Shown: positions 26,301-27,360 of the stretch, one piece after another
Layout: every line of letters starts with the position of its first letter
How positions within the stretch are numbered: the first letter of the stretch is position 1
Assembly: GCA_002309375.1 (NCBI GenBank)
Contig: DBXK01000024.1
Location: 22,087-49,446 of the forward strand
Direction: 5' to 3'
From: Christensenella sp. UBA1214
GTDB lineage: Bacteria > Bacillota > Clostridia > Christensenellales > CAG-138
DNA length: 27,360 bases
The notes under the pieces: model-generated
Database searches by the model: none
The model's input: only the letters and a program-made list of their open reading frames with translations
What the model was told of the DNA's origin: nothing
Program-made: the position numbers and the translations under genes

Positions 26301-27360
26301 CCGCAGAACTGACCGCGAAGAACGACGCTGCGGAGGGCATCTACCCCGTTACGGTCAATGTTACCGAGTTCCGCAACTTCCCCGTTGACGGCGAACCCAC
26401 CGATATCGAGTACGCTGTTGAGAACGGCGAGATCGAGATCGCAGGCACCGTTGAACCCGAAGAAGTCATCTTCGGCGTCGTTGCTCCCGAACTCGTACAG
26501 CGCGGCCAGCTCTTCGAGGTCGATGTTGTCATCACCGGCGAATATGAGGCTCACGGCCTTGTTCTCCAGCTCGACTATGACGCCAACAACTTCACCGTTG
26601 AGGACGTACATACCCATGACATCCTTGATCAGGTCGTTGAAAACGGCGGTACCTACATCATCGACTACGAGACCATCCCCGGCTCCATCCGCATCGGCAT
26701 CATGATGCCCGATGAGCCCTTCGATCGCAACGGCATCCTCTTCTATGCGGACGTCCGCGCGAACGATGACGCAGAGACCGGCGTTTACCCCTTCGTACCC
26801 GAAGTTTCCGAATTCCGTTACTTCCCGCTCGATGCTGAGGAAGGCGAGGACATCCCGTTCATCACCATTCCCGCTGATGTCGAGATCGTCGGCGAAGGCG
26901 CTGTCTTCACCGTTGATATCGCTCCCGAGCAGGTCGAGCGCGGCGAATCCTTCGACGCGAACCTGCTGATCACCGGCGAATATCCCGAAGCGCACGGCCT
27001 GAACATGATGGTCAACTACAACGATGCGAACTTCGAGCTCACCGGCGTTGACCTCGGCGACTTCCTTGCTGCTCTCGCAGAACAGGGTGTTGTCGTTGTC
27101 GACTATGAGACCATCCCCGGCTCCATCCGCCTCGGCGTCATCATGCCCGAGGAAGGCTTCACCGGCGAGGGCACGCTGCTCGTCATGCACTTCACTGCGA
27201 AGGAAGATGCTGACTTCGGCGTCTACCACTTCGATCCCATCGTTTGGGAGTTCCGCAGCTTCCCGCTCGATGCTGAAGAAGGCATGGATATCCCGTACTA
27301 CGTTGTTGGCGATCAGGTAGAGATCGTTGAGCCCCCCGAGCCGCCGACCACCGAGCCGCC
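23315..27360 (+). CDS. Secreted modular surface protein with cohesin-like domains (3' end outside window)
   Basis: The first 1,348 codons of a very acidic exported protein, with no stop before the window edge. An AAGGAG 6 bases upstream supports the ATG. Modules in order: a signal peptide (1-24, PVQA cleavage site); cohesin-like domain 1 (about 27-165); jelly-roll-like module A (173-310); a Pro/Thr/Glu linker (314-338); a choice-of-anchor J/cleaved-adhesin-like module (343-496); module B (509-622); a second copy of A (632-770); a second copy of B (779-896); then cohesin-like domains 2-4 (about 900-1042, 1050-1192, 1197-1338) and another Thr/Pro linker at the edge. The cohesin-like calls rest on the 'GDTVSVPVTL', 'LNMYVEYDTELLTL', 'PGxIRLGIIMP' and 'GxYPxxVxVxEF' strand pattern and were not checked by profile search. 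No dockerin, catalytic domain or wall anchor is visible; these could lie downstream. It could be a scaffoldin-like binding hub or an adhesin. Confidence 0.8.
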   Translation, partial: MKKFFAALLSVMMVLSLVSIPVQAEGEVVFTCATVTDVTPGDTVSVPVTLEGSNFTAHTLNMYVEYDTELLTLNSATEGSAISGATMKLLDTTSEPGKVKLGLLYATNGMTAGGELFTMNFTVSENAAENIPLHVVVSEFNEVPVGGDETPVPFTTVDGAIELNVPEPPPEHTLDEALNVEGGELHFENDATYPWEIIEEDGRLYAKSTNIGIASSVSKITFTYTATDGEALSFDFISMGEGSDTNDWDGLRLYVDDALAQKWGANHSEWETFTYDLTAGEHTIELRYKKDSSVNGTGDYACVDNVEIVEGLVPPTEEPSSEPPTTEPPTTEPPTEEPFDGIIWDFETDPWDQGFETIDSDGDSYNWYWVENASPYEYHYEGNGCMRSDSYMSGVGVLTPDNWLVTPEFTGGTSISFWLNPRSSSFNEEYVGVYVSVVGDEGWSEELWGMMLPEDVTPVEYTVDLSAYAGQQIQVAFRHYDCEDQYSAMLDYITIPNPGETPPPEPQIIDTIEINDFVVPAWGENPAYDCTVPADAHYSIDYMDWNWWDDVAEDGDVMAPSEAFDNEGYVYYAYWEIIPEEGYAFADEVTVLINGDATIVETKGWSESFNYYWAYTIDFTVEDPGTEPPAGDLDEALNVEGGELHFETGETYPWIVVEADGRLFAQSGNVNVASSTSVLTTTVTVEAGEAIVFEFKAWGEGTGTFWDHCDFYVGTERVLYYGAYDNDWEVFSYVFEEAGTYDLTWSYTKDSSVNPNGDYFAVDNVEITDEVPPEPILITEVAISDFVVPEWNAAPFYAVTIPDDAHYYISQSVWGKWTGDEEIIMGSDELFNDPTVGYFMGIVVIPEDGYEFDIPETDTPQPRTLAVTINGSTEYIAYATLNDGALIIQTIDFYVEPEAEVVNFFVDPSYELLAPGESTFIDACIGGAYEAHILNYTLTYDADNFALTELFENQFLADVADLGGVYILDATTTPGVIRLGIIMPDEPFTGEGSMFTAELTAKNDAAEGIYPVTVNVTEFRNFPVDGEPTDIEYAVENGEIEIAGTVEPEEVIFGVVAPELVQRGQLFEVDVVITGEYEAHGLVLQLDYDANNFTVEDVHTHDILDQVVENGGTYIIDYETIPGSIRIGIMMPDEPFDRNGILFYADVRANDDAETGVYPFVPEVSEFRYFPLDAEEGEDIPFITIPADVEIVGEGAVFTVDIAPEQVERGESFDANLLITGEYPEAHGLNMMVNYNDANFELTGVDLGDFLAALAEQGVVVVDYETIPGSIRLGVIMPEEGFTGEGTLLVMHFTAKEDADFGVYHFDPIVWEFRSFPLDAEEGMDIPYYVVGDQVEIVEPPEPPTTEP
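23834..23878 (+). repeat. 45-base direct repeat, copy 1 (start of jelly-roll module A1)
   Basis: These 45 bases match 25211-25255 with three differences, all at third codon positions. They open the first of two duplicated modules that also share YPW, WGEG, TKDSSVN or KKDSSVN, and GDY-x-x-VDNVEI at matching places. Confidence 0.85.
24254..24328 (+). repeat. Thr/Pro/Glu linker made of tandem 15-base units
   Basis: Repeats of the type CCGACCACCGAGCCC encode a PPTTE-type linker between module A1 and the cleaved-adhesin-like module. A similar run begins again at about 27331 and leaves the window. Such linkers are typical of extracellular multidomain proteins and may be glycosylated. Confidence 0.8.
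25211..25255 (+). repeat. 45-base direct repeat, copy 2 (start of jelly-roll module A2)
   Basis: Second copy of the 23834-23878 sequence with three silent changes, marking the second module A inside the same protein. Confidence 0.85.
26669..26692 (+). repeat. 24-base repeat in cohesin-like domain 3
   Basis: Identical over 24 bases to 27107-27130 in cohesin-like domain 4. It encodes ETIPGSIR, part of the most conserved strand of the repeated domains; domain 2 has the related TTTPGVIR. Confidence 0.85.
27107..27130 (+). repeat. 24-base repeat in cohesin-like domain 4
   Basis: Exact second copy of 26669-26692. Together with shared flanking codons it shows that domains 3 and 4 are close paralogues. 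Confidence 0.85.

Noticed and set aside
23360..27229. A 1,289-residue open reading frame on the minus strand
   Set aside because: It is antisense to the surface-protein gene, which has a signal peptide, a near-consensus promoter, a ribosome site and repeated recognisable domains. The antisense frame has low-complexity, Asp/Val/Gly-rich sequence without any domain; it stays open because of biased codons on the other strand.
1..27360. Mobile element, prophage, CRISPR array or toxin-antitoxin locus
   Set aside because: No transposase, integrase, terminal repeats, regularly spaced repeats, Cas-like or toxin-like protein was seen. Repeats present are inside coding sequences and explained by protein modules.

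Overview
The window looks like chromosomal DNA of a GC-rich Firmicute, most likely an uncultured Clostridia member (Oscillospirales or Christensenellales type) from a gut or rumen. The reasons are strong AGGAGG-type ribosome sites with frequent TTG starts, SepF and DivIVA-type division genes, the ylxY-ymxG gene pair known from sporulating Firmicutes, a DUF5665-type protein, and Thr/Pro-rich surface-protein linkers. This placement is inferred from gene content. No rRNA, tRNA, CRISPR array, insertion sequence or prophage gene was seen.

Layout. (1) 1-334: the end of an NlpC/P60 cell-wall hydrolase, closed by a clear terminator. (2) 426-8194, plus strand: a small DUF5665-like membrane protein, then a 2,478-residue cyclic beta-1,2-glucan synthase-type protein with GT84, glycoamylase-like and GH94 regions. 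A bidirectional terminator at 8204-8232 separates it from the convergent block. (3) 8259-15676, minus strand: four closely spaced genes read in the order cotH-like, trkA, trkH, glgA, with a promoter candidate near 15783-15811. They join a surface CotH/lamin-tail protein, a Trk/Ktr potassium uptake pair and glycogen synthase. (4) 15958-23026, plus strand: a dense run of nine genes. These are a degenerate YlxY-like polysaccharide deacetylase, a YmxG-like M16 peptidase, an all-alpha dUTPase, a membrane-anchored HlyD-like protein, YggS, SepF, a short DivIVA-domain protein, a candidate lipoprotein and a DUF1025-type zinc metallopeptidase. The middle of this run is a division-associated (yggS-sepF-divIVA) neighbourhood. 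(5) 23187-27360, plus strand: a near-consensus sigma-A promoter, a structured leader and the first 1,348 codons of a secreted mosaic protein that runs off the end of the window. It has a signal peptide, four cohesin-like domains, a duplicated jelly-roll-like module, a choice-of-anchor J/cleaved-adhesin-like module, a second duplicated module and Thr/Pro/Glu-rich linkers.

Most genes fit known families. The least explained items are the modular cohesin-like surface protein, the CotH-Trk-GlgA gene order, the YlxY-like protein that has lost its deacetylase motifs, the very short DivIVA-like protein with a repeated acidic tail, and the HlyD-like protein placed beside division genes with no transporter partner. 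No clearly new multi-gene system could be shown from sequence alone. Several very long antisense reading frames (1,289 and 955 residues) are shadows of codon-biased genes and are rejected.
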